From the NCBI GenBank assembly GCA_023525975.1, contig CM042021.1, forward strand, positions 109,041,501 to 109,105,500: 64,000 nucleotides of DNA, read 5' to 3'. Position 1 is the first letter of the stretch. Every line of letters starts with the position of its first letter. The DNA comes from Smallanthus sonchifolius. Taxonomy: Eukaryota > Streptophyta > Magnoliopsida > Asterales > Asteraceae. The notes beneath the pieces were generated by a model. It was not told where the DNA came from, did no database searches, and was given only the letters and a program-made list of their open reading frames with translations. Both the position numbers and the translations under genes were made by a program. Positions 44,054-55,380 of the stretch are shown here, in pieces.

Positions 44054-46726
44054 TGTGACAATCCGGACTTTCAGGTTAACTCCGTTAACCAAATCCAGTT
44101 AAATCCTAACCTAATTAACCTAATACAAACCTTAGGGACAAATTCTGTCATTATTCCAACTCAAACTGCAAGGACTAGTTATGTAATTAACCTAAACTCA
44201 ATGTTATTGACTTATAAGGTCAAAATTGAGAGTTTATAGTTCATGTGGACTTTTTGAAAGTCAAACAAACTAGTCCTTAACTCAATTCAAACCACAAGGA
44301 CCATTTCGGCCAATTCCTAAACTTAAGAACATGAAACTATAGGGACTAAACCTGTAAATAACTCATTTTTTATTCTGTTTGACTTTTGAAAGTCAAACTC
44401 ATGGTTTTGATTCAAATTCAAGTCCCATTATCTATTTCTGTTTGAATTAGTAACCGTTTTGCACGATTAAGCTATTAACGAACCTAGTTAATGCTTTAAT
44501 CATCGCTTTTACATCGAATTAATCTCAATTATGGCCATTAAACTAAAACTGTCGACACAATCATGGCTTGACAATCAAATTCGACGAATTCTTGTGATAA
44601 TCTCACAATTGAACACTCTGCACACCTCAGTCGAACACCTCTGGAGCAATTGCACACATCAAACTCGTCGGAATCGCAGCGGAAGTCACCTGAGACCAAG
44701 CCATACTCAGTCGGAGTTCAGTTTTAGTCGGACACTTACAATTCGACATCAATTCTGGTAATTACCTACACCATTACCTTCGTTTTCATCTGTCAATTGA
44801 AAGCCCTGTCATTTCCAGGGCTTACAACATCGAATTGATACGATCCAGTAATCTAGGGTTCATACAATTTCAGTTTAATCGAGTACTCCCGACCTATTTT
44901 AAATCCAATTAATATACACGATTAGCTTCGCAATCCTCTGTATAGTAAAAGCCCTATGTATATTGAATCAAACAATATCGAATTGTGTAAGATCCGATAA
45001 CTAGGGTTTGTTCATAATCAGATTTGGGTCTTTTGATCTTAGACACAACGTAAATGGAATTAAACCACATGATCAGATTCGCAATCCTTCGTTTAGTAAA
45101 AGCCCTATGTTTTCAACTGATTCCAATATCGAAATTCATCAATTTGATTTTAGGTTCATACCTAGGGTTTTCGGTTCTGGAAACAACAATTAAACGAAAA
45201 CCTGTTGTTTTTCAAATTAACTTCACCTACAGACTCGTTTAACCCCAATGAACAAAACCCCTATGCCTTGCCCTCGAACCATGATCGAAATCGAAGGGTG
45301 TGGGACTGGGATCGATCGCGGGTGTGTTTGGGAGGGAAACCACTAGAGCGTTTATGTTAAAACCAATCCAGCCCGGGTTTGTATGCGATACCCTAGTGGG
45401 CGGACTTGGTTAGCACTCTTAACCCATACGCAGGAGACCCGGGTTCGAGTCCAGTCTCCTGCATTTTTGTTTTTGGGACTTTTTCACTATATTTAATTTA
45501 TAAAAACGTATCCCCATATTATTATAATAATATATTAAAGTGTTTTGATTTTATAACCCATTTTCATATTATTTTCCCCACTTTTTAAAATAATATATTT
45601 TTATTATTTTCAAACCACGACTCCGAATAAATAACATATTAATTATATTATTTTCCTAGCCATTATTTTAATGATACAAACGCACGAATGTATTTATTTA
45701 ATAATTAATATTATTCGTAATTAGAGACGTTTGACACGTAACGTAGTTATCTTAATAATTATATTAAGAAACCCTTATTCCCTTGGACACGTTCGTCTAC
45801 TCATTGGTCCTTAGAATGTTTTAAGATGTTCTAATCTTCCGTGTCATCGTCACAAATCCCATGTGCCCCTAATTGTTGTGTTTATAATTCTAGGGCATAC
45901 GTAAGCCGTTGCAGGCTAACACTTGTGTACCAAATCTCATACTTGTGTGATACTACCTACTACGCAAACCAGGTGAGTTTCACGACCCCTTTTACTGTTT
46001 TTATTTGGGGGAGAAAACATGTCACAACAATTTTGGTTATTGATCTCATATGATATCACTGTTGAGACTATGCATAACACACTGTCATTGAAAGTCCTCA
46101 CACACATCGGACCGTTAATATGGATTTAGCGAGGGAATGTTTGGTGGTACTACTGGGTTTGACAAGCCCCACCCGCTTTAGTCGCGTTAACTCGATTGGA
46201 GGTCGAACGGGTGAAATATTTGCCTAAACACATTAGTCGAAGTAGATAGACTTGGCTGGAGCCAAACAAACAAACACATCTAGTTAGCTTCGGTTGCGAG
46301 AGCTTTAGTAAAACATGAACATAGGCTAGCTACCTATAGATATGCATATTGAATTCATATAATCTGCAAACGCTTCTATTACTTTATTGAAACCTGTGAA
46401 CTCACTAACATAGTGTTGACTCGTTTTCTACATGTTTTCTCAAGACGCTAAGCAGGTGCATGTTAGGGCATGCATGGTGTCTCATTGATTATTATCAAAT
46501 CATATCAAACTTTAAACGCTTATTATATCTTCTGTTGTATTTAGACTTGGGCGCATTTGTTTTGCGCATTTACTTTTGTTTAAACGCTTCCGCACATTAA
46601 CTCTGAACTTTATAATATTTCATTTTGAGTCACATATAGAGTCGTTTGAAGTAACTAATGTCTGAGATCCTGGTTTGTCACACACCAAACGGTAAAACCC
46701 CGTTAGTGGAATTTGGGGGTGTGGCA
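44054..46726 (+). repeat. Element D 3' LTR (2673 bp)
   Basis: Begins TGTGACAATCC and ends GGGGGTGTGGCA. Contains inverted TTGAC/GTCAA pairs in U3 (44207-44224, 44248-44262, 44377-44398), a tRNA-like module (45401-45462), a splice-donor-like CCAGGTGAGTTTCACGACCCC (about 45968-45988) and a hairpin at 46406-46418. Its right flank is the second copy of the long direct repeat. Confidence 0.87.
45401..45462 (+). other. tRNA-like (Pol III A/B-box) module in LTR
   Basis: ACTTGGTTAGCACTC (A-box-like) and GGGTTCGAGTCC (B box at 45442-45452) lie at tRNA-like spacing, and CAGGAGACC / GTCTCCTG arms surround the B box. No acceptor stem, so not a tRNA gene. Same sense as the element. Confidence 0.5.
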
Positions 46727-46732
46727 TATAAC

Positions 46733-47690
46733 TTTCCATTTTGTTTATTTACACCCTTATAATATATTTAACATATTATATTATAAACCCGAAAGTTGGT
46801 TCGTTACAAATCACACCCCCTAATTTTTTGTTTCGCCCCCGAAACCCGATCCACCAAAGATTAGGGTAATACTCGAGTATCTTTCCTCAGATTCCCGAGT
46901 AGTTTCTGCCCATTATCTAATGATCCCGTTGAACCAACGCTTGTTTAATTTGTTTATTCCACAAGCGTTTCAATTAACTACCTAAGGTAGTCACCGGGTC
47001 CTCTAGATGAAACATCCATCATCTATTGCCTCAATACCGCTATGAGTAGCAACATCCACTTCTCTCGCCACACATTCCCGTGGATGAACCACGAGGAATG
47101 TATAATGGAGTCTACACGATGCTCCGAGTAACCCCTAACGACATACCACTTAACAAACTGAAGTGAAGTTTGAATGATCCCACTAAACGGGGACTTGGCC
47201 TCTCACGTTTTTGAACCCGATACACCCCTTTGTTAAGGGAAACTTTTATATCGCCAAAGTTCTCATTTGAATTTCAAAACACCTTGAGCAGATTTTTCAA
47301 TCGCACTCACTATACAAGATCTTTCACGCTAAGTCTTGTATCATACCATGATTCTTAGTCTCACAACATTCAATACCACCCAACTAAACGGTATTCGATA
47401 CCTTTCACCATTTAGTAATTCAATTATTGACATATGAATACTCAAATGGTAAATAAGATGACACCATCTATCAACCAATGGAAACTAATCACCTAGCTTC
47501 TTCCAAATCGCAGAAGAAACTAACACCTCAATCCAACTCAACGGGTACAGTTGTACCATGTCGTATCACATACTTCTTAAACCAAAGTTCTCCGACCACT
47601 CGGAAGAGTAGGTTCACTTTTGGCATTCGGCCTTAACCCGTAGGCAAGTGAGACACTTATAACCACACCCTAGATTGGTGTAATGTTGAA
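46733..47690. repeat. Long direct repeat, copy 2
   Basis: Second copy of 35508-36470, with scattered substitutions. It starts with the same terminal part of the element C LTR and continues into internal sequence, then changes to unrelated DNA near 47690. Confidence 0.88.
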
Positions 47691-49204
47691 ACCACCACGT
47701 CAAGTGTAGAGTCATATCTGGACCTACATCGAGTCATTAGGCTTCATGGCTTTTTTTATAAAAATATGATAGTGAAGATTGTTAAGAAATTGGTGTGTAA
47801 AATTTGGTTTAATGGGTTATTTATAGGGTAAAAAAATGAAATAAAAGTTTTTTTTTAATTGCAACGGTAATAAACATAAATGAATAAATAGCCGTTGGAC
47901 GGTCCGATTTGTGCCTCCTATGCGCGAAAGCCCTCATGGGCAGCCCCTCACCCCCCTTCACGCAAGTGGGGGTGGTGTGCTTGTCATGTTCATGGCGTGA
48001 GGCCCCTCACGCACACCCTCGCGTGAGGGTATACCTCATGCCCTAAGAGCAAGAATACAAGATCACAAAAATATTGCTTTTAAAGTTCACACTTGGCACC
48101 AACTCTTGAATGATTTCGGCATTTTGCGTACATAAAATGTGTGATTAAGGTTTGTTAAAAACACATTAGGGGATATTCTAGGGTGTGTTTCATTTTAGCA
48201 GAAGCACTCTTTAAAAACACATGAGGTAACTTTTTCATTACTATTGAATGTACCGCTGCAACGTGTTTTTTTTAACGTCATGTAGAATGGACCTTTGCGA
48301 TTTGCTTATTTTTATCTACGTTTCGAACCCGTCACGGAGCGCGGTGGTAACCCACTAGTTATTACACAAACATCAAGCTTCATGGAAATGTTAGAACCCT
48401 TTACACCAAGTGAGTAAGAGATACAAAAATCCAAGAAAAAAATGTAGCATAGAAAAAGACATAAGATGTGGTAATTAGACCGGATAGCGACGGTTTTTGG
48501 ACCACATAGCGACGACTTTTTGAACCAAAGAACAACAGTATTTGAGACCAAATAGAGACTGTTTTTTAAACCAAATAGCTATGGTTTTGTAAGGTTTTTG
48601 GGACCAAATAACAAAAGTTTGCCGTCGGTAATAAGTCTAAAAAATTTAAAAAAGAAGTTTAATTTCTAGCCATGTGAAAAATGTAACAAAATATGGAATC
48701 ATTGTTAGTTAACCAGAGCAGGAACATCCCCTATTATCATAATAATTAACAGGACAATTAGTTGATGATTATTAAAATAAACAATTAAACATGTGCAAGA
48801 ATGCTTAATCAATGATACAGAATGGAAATTCATAGAATAAAAATAACTTTTTGTATTAGTTACATATCCTACAGAACAATGGGCCTAAATTCTATCCTTT
48901 GGGGTCATAATTTCAAACTTCCCCTAATTTCAAAGATTTGCTATTTTTTTATTACATAAAACTCATGAACTTCAAATGAGAATTGAGCCAACCACCACCA
49001 ACAGAAAGGCTAGCCTAAATTAGATGGTTTGGGGCTCCAATTTCTAATTTTCCCCTAATTTCAAGAATTTTGCTACTCCATTTCAAAAATCACATGAACT
49101 TCAAAAGCTCATAACTTTTATCTAATTTTCCCCTAATTTTAAGATTTTTGTGAAATTGGGGAGTTCATTCTATTGCAGTTTATCTTAGGGTATCCGGTAT
49201 ACTT
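47691..49204. other. Non-coding, unclassified repeats
   Basis: Includes a GC-rich CCCTCAC/GTGAGGG block (47925-48035), a run of degenerate units with ACCAAATAGCGACGG-like wording (about 48475-48610), and two similar ~120-bp blocks ending in TTCCCCTAATTT (about 48895-49010 and 49020-49150). No gene seen. Confidence 0.5.
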
Positions 49205-49412
49205 GTGTGAAGGGGTGGGTGGAGGGATTTAGGTTTTTTGGGGGGTCGGGTGGGTAGGTTTAAGTTTTTGGGGGTGAGGGTTGGAGGATCTAGGTTTTTG
49301 GGGGGTGGGGGTGGGGTGGTTAGGTTTTTGGGTTTAGCTTTAGGGTTTAGCTTTAGCGTTTATGTTTTAGGGTTTAGCTTTAAGGGTTTAGCTTTAGGCT
49401 TTATTTCGACGA
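49205..49412 (+). repeat. G-rich tract grading into telomere-like repeats
   Basis: 49210-49330 is G-rich with many runs of four to six G. 49328-49412 repeats TTTAGGGTTTAGC-like units; TTTAGGG is the plant telomere repeat. Degenerate and interstitial. Confidence 0.65.
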
Positions 49413-49596
49413 GCCGGTTCTAACGCCGCTGGAATTAGTTTAATCAGAGTTCGTTTAACCCAGTTTCTTAGGTTTCTTAGCGAAAATTCACTTCTTAGCG
49501 GAACCTTCCCCTATATATACACACACACACACATTTTAAACACATTACAAACACACCTTTCATAGAACTATTATAACACATAAATATTTTTGAAAG

Positions 49597-50145
49597 TGTT
49601 GTCATCATCATCTTCATCCGACTCTGCCGACGAAATGTTTTTCCGTAGTTTCTCAACTGCGACGCTTCAGTGGTGGCAACAAGGTCAAACGTTGCAACCA
49701 AGAACCCGAAGTGCTCGTCTCAACCGTGATCGCACAACTACTAATGGACTTTCCTATCGAAAGTGTTATACCCTCTGATCGTCTGGAATCAAGCAACCAA
49801 ATCAAACAATATACTCCTGGAAAGGCGGAATACAATCCAAGAGACAACGAGATCGAATACACCGATCAAACACTGAAATACGCATAATACGCCATAAGAA
49901 CGAGATGAATCACAAATGATACTTCAACTTAGACAAATGACACACCAAAGTTAGACTAATCGCAATGATGCTTCAACTTAGACAAATGACAAAAGCTTAA
50001 TTACATTTCAAACAAACAACTATTTATATGAAAAAGTTTTCGTCCGAAAACTTTTCTCGTCTGAAAACGTTTTCGACCGAAAACTAATGACTTGTACAAA
50101 ATAAGATTCAAGAAATTAGATTCGATGGACTACTAGGTTCCAACA
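49597..50145 (-). repeat. 3' LTR of a Ty1/copia-like element (549 bp)
   Basis: The plus strand runs TGTTGTCATC...GGTTCCAACA; in element sense TGTTGGAACC...GACAACA, with a TGTTG/CAACA terminal inverted repeat. Just inside the element is the tract AGGGGGAGA (50148-50156), the classic copia polypurine tract. A TATA-like CATATAAATAG occurs on the minus strand near 50028-50038. The element continues to beyond the window end. Confidence 0.7.
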
Positions 50146-50161
50146 ATCTCCCCCTAGTCCA

Positions 50162-50426
50162 TTGAATACCAATTCTTCATTCTTTGTCATATGTAGGCTT
50201 GGCTTCAACTTTGACACGCTTCAACTCCGGATCCTGCAATCTTTTCTTGATAATCTTTGCTTCAGCTCGCATAAAGAGACTTCTTGCAACCACACGCATA
50301 TACAACTTTGCTTTGGATGGTGTTATAATACAAAATCTTTAGATCCTCATCTAAAAAGCTAAACAACTCCATAGGATCAAAAATTCTAACTTCTGGAAGA
50401 TCTCGTTGTAATATAACAGCTTCATG
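50162..50426 (-). pseudogene. C-terminal part of a post-pol ORF of the copia-like element
   Basis: The minus strand encodes EAVILQRDLPEVRIFDPMEL then FSFLDEDLKILYYN, stopping at 50262-50264 close to the polypurine tract. It continues the ORF interrupted at 62433 by element E. The location just before the 3' LTR is that of the extra ORF in SIRE-type elements; the family link is inferred from position and style only. Confidence 0.6.
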
Positions 50427-51963
50427 TGTAACACCTGCCACAAAAATGTCCAAGATTTGACCAAGGTACAAACCACAAGGACTATAAGTGTAAATAACCT
50501 ATAGATTAAGGTTTAAAAAGTAGAAATCATGAAAATTCAACGGTAATGGACCATCACGGAAGGTAACGGTCCATTACGGGCTGGGCACGCGAACCCTGAT
50601 GACGCGCCACGTGTCCGGTGACTAAGGATTGAATTCTGACGCGTGGAAACCCTATAACGGACCGTCACAACTGGTAACGGTCCGTCACAACCCCAGATTC
50701 ACCCTGGTGCGCCACGTATCAACTCTATAACGGACTGTCACGCCTTGTAACGGTCAGTCACGACACAAATTGACCAAGGGGTGACACGTGTTTGATGACT
50801 CGCGAACCCTAATCTGGTGACAGACCGTTACCACCCGTAACGGTTCGTCACGGGTCCAGAAGTTGCCATATAAATAGTTGATCGAGTTCAGTCCATTCTC
50901 TCATCCCATACTCGATCTTCTCTATCATTTCTTGTCCCAGAGCTTCCTTAGCCCACTCCCGACGATCCCGGTCCAAGTCCCGCTCGTTGTAGTGCCCGGT
51001 GTAGGAAGAAACGCTCGTAGAAAGGTCAAGACGCTAGAAAAATCAAGTTAAGAAGATAGTGAGCTTTCAACTTAGAGGCTCACTCCTATAAACCAATGTG
51101 AATACTTTATCTCTCCAAAAACTTGTGTCAAACATTTTATTTATGAATATGGCCAAATAAAGGTTAAAGAAATAATGCTCAACGTTCTTCTACGAACAAA
51201 GCATTCAGGTCATAGGTGTGCGTAAAACTTGCAAGGGATACACGAGTCTCGGGTGAAATTCCCAGATTACGGCTGGTGCTTGTCTTATAACAACTTCGGA
51301 GGCAAACCTGTCCATTGTTATAAGACATGACGCAAGTGTATACCGTGGTGCTATTGAACAGGACGGGCCTGCTGAATGTGTGGATTGAACATAAAGTTGT
51401 GATTATGAAATTAATACTTGTTTATTCTAAATGATTTTATTTTCAAGATAATTGTATTCACCGGCGTTCGCGCTGATGTTTTATTTTCAAAATGTTTTCA
51501 GGAAATGAATAAACTGAAATAAGAATAGGGTATGGGCAAGAAAAGAAAATATGAGAGTCAGATATCATCTGACCCATGAAAAAGGATAACTTGCAGGTTG
51601 GATTCTCAGGCCTCGTGTATAGAAAATCCTAAATAAAAGAAAAGGAGATAGGACAAGGGGATTGATCAACCCTGGATAGTACTATTTCCGGTGGCTATAG
51701 ATGTATTTGATTTCAAACTCTGTTTTGTAATCAAAATGAAAAGGGTATTTAAATCCCTATGTTTATAAAGTAAATATAAAACTTTTGTCTTCCAACTGAG
51801 TTTTGATATTTACAAATACAACCCTTGAGGTTGAATGAATGTTGAAACGATCCTTTTGAAAATACTTTTGTTGTATTTGTAAAAAATATGAAATCAAAGT
51901 TCAAAAGATGATACCAATTGGGCTCGCACACGTCTAGGGGGTGCCTGGGGCGGGGTGTGATAG
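50427..51963 (+). repeat. Element E 5' LTR (1537 bp)
   Basis: Starts TGTAACACCTGCC and ends GGGGTGTGATA. U3 has the ACGG/CCGT dyad array (50541-50854) and a strong TATA box at 50869-50877. R/U5 holds A/T-rich sequence. It aligns with 58186-58262 plus 61002-62428. Confidence 0.93.
50541..50877 (+). promoter_or_regulatory. U3 promoter with GTAACGG-N-CCGTTAC dyad array
   Basis: Repeats of GGTAACGGTCCGTCAC, TAACGGACCGTCACG and relatives fill 50541-50854, and TATAAATAG follows at 50869-50877. The 3' LTR copy (61039-61375) includes a perfect 15-bp dyad GTAACGGTCCGTTAC at 61061-61075. A promoter role is inferred from position. Confidence 0.65.
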
Positions 51964-51965
51964 GT

Positions 51966-51979
51966 TGGTATGAGAGCCA
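51966..51979 (+). promoter_or_regulatory. Primer-binding site for initiator tRNA-Met
   Basis: TTGGTATGAGAGCC, two bases after the 5' LTR, one mismatch (C to G) from the initiator-Met complement. Confidence 0.8.
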
Positions 51980-52302
51980 CAAGTTTTAGCGAATTAGATA
52001 CTTGAATCTAGTATCTAGGCTTTAACCATAAGTTTGTCTATTACTTAAAAATTAAGATAAGAAAACAAGGTAACCTTCTGACCGGGATGTAGTTATCTGA
52101 CTAACGGAAGTGTTCTGTCCAAGAAAAGAGCGGTGTCTAAATCTCTCCTAGACCCGTCGCTCTTACCTGGGAACATATCTGTTGAAGGTACTACTCTGGA
52201 AAGATAACCATCCTTGTAGAGCTTTAGTTAAGATAAGGATACTAGCTTTAGTATGTAAGTCTTGACCAAAATAAGATAAGTACTAATATTTTTAGATTGC
52301 AG
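51980..52302 (+). other. Element E leader
   Basis: Non-coding leader. GAAGGTACTACTCTGGAA near 52184-52201 is also found at 29682-29699, linking that LTR region to this family. Confidence 0.7.
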
Positions 52303-53040
52303 ATGTCTGGAGATAATTTTGTACTTGTTTATTATGACCCCAATCGTTCGATTAAACAAGAATCACCTGAGTATCATCATTTAGGATCTCGAATGAACCC
52401 TATCTCTTCGCCCTACTATAACGACGATCCGTTTTCCATTTTCCCTAATAACAACTCTCCCGAATACCACGCTCAATCTTATAACTCTTCTAGTCAATGG
52501 ATGGAGGTTGGTTCTAACTTCAGCAACTGGAATACAAATAACCAACAACTGCAAGGAAGCAATGAAGCTGAATCAAGTTACATCCAGCAGAATAATTCAA
52601 CAGAAGAGGATCCATCTGAGGAATCCCACCAATATGAACCTGCTTCTGAAAACCCGGAAGACTATCCGTTCAATAATCCTATTTCAAATAGTTTCGACTA
52701 TCAATCTTATAATTCCGAAACTCCTGTTTTATATGACCCCTATATGTTTCCTGAACCTTCATATGATGGCCCTTTCAAAGAATATTTCCAAACTCCTCCG
52801 GAATACCAAAATGTCTATAATGAAATTTTGATGGGACTTCGTAAGCCCCCTCCTAAATATGGTTATGCAGAAAGTATGCCCTCTTTCCCTATTGAATGTT
52901 TAGACCGTTCATTGCACCAAACAGACGAAGTAACAAGAAAGAAGATAATGGACAAAGCAAGAACCAAATTTTATGGGAAACAAGTATACGAATATCGAGA
53001 GGACTTGATGACTCTTGGAAAAGAGCTTATGAAAGATTAG
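52303..53040 (+). CDS. Element E accessory ORF 1 (unknown function)
   Basis: 246 codons from MSGDNFVLVYYDPNRS; a Met two codons earlier (52297) is possible. It is Ser/Asn/Tyr/Pro-rich and acidic in the first 170 residues (disordered look), then a conserved-looking C-terminal segment: RSLHQTDEVTRKKIMDKART, VYEYREDLMTLGKELM. No known catalytic motif, signal peptide or membrane span. It lies between primer site and gag on the element strand and is free of stops, unlike the pol genes. I do not recognise the family. Confidence 0.55.
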   Translation: MSGDNFVLVYYDPNRSIKQESPEYHHLGSRMNPISSPYYNDDPFSIFPNNNSPEYHAQSYNSSSQWMEVGSNFSNWNTNNQQLQGSNEAESSYIQQNNSTEEDPSEESHQYEPASENPEDYPFNNPISNSFDYQSYNSETPVLYDPYMFPEPSYDGPFKEYFQTPPEYQNVYNEILMGLRKPPPKYGYAESMPSFPIECLDRSLHQTDEVTRKKIMDKARTKFYGKQVYEYREDLMTLGKELMKD

Positions 53041-53107
53041 AATCTTTTTTATTGTATTTTGTAATATATTTCTATAATAATAAAATATCGTTTTGTTTAT
53101 TTTTCAG

Positions 53108-53574
53108 AATGGTCGGAAAATGCAAGGGTCCTAGCTTTATTCGTAAATTTGCTCCAGCTAGTTATCATGAACAAAAAACCAATGAAACAACTATAGAAAA
53201 TAATGAGAAAACTGAAATTTCAACTTTTAGAAGCCTCAGAGAAATAGGAAACCCTAATGTTCCCTATAATCCTTCTATAAGTTTTCATTCTGCTCCTACC
53301 GCTGGAAGTTTTCATATGCCGATATGCCTTATGAGAATAATTCTGAAAAAGAAGAACGTGTTGACTCTAATAGACCTTACATTCCATACTATGAGACGAT
53401 TCCTATCCCTGCTCCTCATATAAATGAGAATGCATCGGGAAGTGAAAGGGAACGAATGTTGCTAAAAAGAATAGCTGAATTGGAACGAGAGAAAGCTGAA
53501 GTTGAAACTCGGAATGCCTTGCTAATACAAGCTCTTAAAGAAAAGAATTTTAGAAATTTCTAGGAACAATAATT
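53108..53574 (+). pseudogene. Element E accessory ORF 2 (coiled-coil end, one frameshift)
   Basis: Starts MVGKCKGPSFIRKF; the first frame gives FRSLREIGNPNVPYNPSIS, then shifts near 53315. The second frame ends with SERERMLLKRIAELEREKAE followed by VETRNALLIQALKEKN, a strong short coiled coil. The stop is at 53561-53563. Like the element D accessory ORF, the coiled coil lies directly upstream of gag. Function unknown. Confidence 0.5.
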
Positions 53575-53653
53575 TCTATATGTATCATCATCTGTAATAT
53601 ATTATTATCAATAAAGAAGTTTTGTTTTAAATCAAATCTCATTTCTATATAGT

Positions 53654-54845
53654 ATGTCGAAAAATACCGGACCTTCATATCACACCAAGGGAAAGAAGAA
53701 ACATACGGCAGTTGAAAATACTGCTACTGAATCCCGAAAGGAACTCCAAAAGATGATTGCAGAAAGAATCAAGGATTCCCTTCCTATGATCTTTACTGAA
53801 ATGGAGAAAAGGCAAGCTGATAAAGTATCGGCACAACCATCAAATCAAAAATCTGTCAATTCTCAACCTTTAACCCAGCATACCCGAACTATCACTTAGT
53901 CACAGCAGTTACTCTGAAACATGAAGGTTCCGCAACTCATAAGACCGAGAAGACTACGATAGAAGAATATTACCATGGCTCTTCTGAAGATGAGAGCATG
54001 GGAAATAACTATGGTCATATAGAAAAGTAGAGGAAAATTGTTGGTTGTACATACAAGATGTTTCAGGACTGCAAACCATATTACTTCTCTGGAAGAGAAG
54101 GAGGAATTGCCACATTGAGGTGGATAGAAAAGACTGAATCCGTACTGGCTATCAGCAAATGTGCTGAAAAAACAAGGTTCTTTATGCCTCGAGTTTATTC
54201 AAGGACCAAGCATTAGAATGGTGGAACAATATTGTTGCTGCCAAAGGAAGAGAAGCAGTCTATGCAATAGGCTGGAATGCTTTCAAAAACCAAGTAGAAA
54301 ATAAGTACGTTCCCCAGAATGTGTGGGAACAGATAGAAGGAAAATTCTTGAGTCTTAAGATGATAGGGACAAATCATCAGGAGTATTCCACTAAACTCCT
54401 TGAATATGCTAGAATAGTTCCACATCTTGCTTATATTTGGGGTTTGATTGGAGAAATTCGCGACATGGTCAAAGTCGCAAATTGTGAAAATCTTGATGAT
54501 GCTATGGATCTAGGAGCATCACTAACCAGCAGTTTGATTAGAAATCAGGAGGAGGGAAAGAAGAAGAAGGAATCTTGGCAAGGCCCAAGTGGATCAAAGA
54601 AATCCAATTTTACTCCCCGAAATAACAACTCTTCCATGCCGGAATGTCCCAAGTGCAAAAAAAGACACTTAGGACAATGTCGTACTGGACTTTTCTCCAA
54701 CTTTTGCAAGATGTCCGGTCACAAAACAAAGAATTGTTTCAAGAAGAAGCAAATCACTTGTTTTGAGTGTGATGAAAAGCTAAATAAACCTGATGGGACT
54801 TGTCCAAAACCCGCAGATGGAGCAAAGAAGAATGCGCGAGCATTC
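53654..54845 (+). pseudogene. Element E gag (broken)
   Basis: The N-terminal frame MSKNTGPSYHTKGKKK runs to a stop at 53897-53899. The capsid core is split over frames: TYKMFQDCKPYYFSG and TLRWIEKTESVLAISKC around 54050-54165, then from 54306 YVPQNVWEQIEGKFLSLKM. The C-terminal part has CPKCKKRHLGQC and further knuckle-like CKMSGHKTKNC and CFECDEKLNK, the last degraded. Lys-rich linkers match a nucleic-acid-binding tail. Several frameshifts, no intact Gag. Confidence 0.85.
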
Positions 54846-55380
54846 GTTCTCCATACTCATGAAGCAGCAGGTATGCCCGGTGTCATTACGAGTACATTTC
54901 TTGTCAATGATATTTACGCTCAAGTTTTGTTTGACTCTAGTGCAAACCAAAGTTTTATAGATCATAGATTCTGTAGACTGTTAAATAAAACTGTAGCTAA
55001 ATTAGACAAGAAATACATGGTAGAAACTGCCAACGGGAACCTAGTCTAAATCTCTGAAATCCTAAACGATTGTAATATCACACTATCAGGACATGTTATT
55101 CCTACACAACTGTTGCCAATGACTTTTGCAGGTTTTGACATTGTTCTAGGAATGGATTGGTTAGCCTCTAACCAAACCCGTATCCTATGTGATAAGAAAG
55201 CTATAGAACTTTGTTCAAAAGGCAATATCTTGACTATACATGGCGATAAATTAGCCAACTCTGTTGGAATAATTTCCATGTTAAAAGCCACAAAGTATTT
55301 ACTAAAAGGATGCTTAGCATACCTCGTATCTGTAACCACCAACACTAAAAAGAAGATCGAAGATGTGCCGGTTGTAGCTG
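54846..55380 (+). pseudogene. Element E protease (active site changed)
   Basis: VITSTFLVNDIYAQVLFDSS leads into the active-site position, here DSSANQSFID where DSGANRSFI or DTGADRSF is usual: the Gly is Ser. A TAA at 55048-55050 (CAA to TAA after NLV) interrupts the domain. GMDWLASNQTRILCD is clear at about 55152-55196. Confidence 0.85.

Larger units (their letters stand above)
38641..46726 (+). mobile_element. Element D: Tekay-type Ty3/gypsy, 5' LTR missing
   Basis: Contains an accessory coiled-coil ORF, gag, protease, RT, RNase H, integrase, chromodomain, polypurine tract and a 2.67-kb 3' LTR. No 5' LTR or primer site is present; its left side joins decayed element C sequence near 38640. 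At least eight in-frame stops and several frameshifts; most stops fit CAG/CAA/CGA to TAG/TAA/TGA or TGG to TAG/TGA. Confidence 0.9.

Noticed and set aside
45401..45462. A functional tRNA gene
   Set aside because: A and B boxes are visible but there is no acceptor stem or proper anticodon arm; found inside an LTR.
49328..49412. A true chromosome end
   Set aside because: Degenerate, short and internal, with transposons on both sides.
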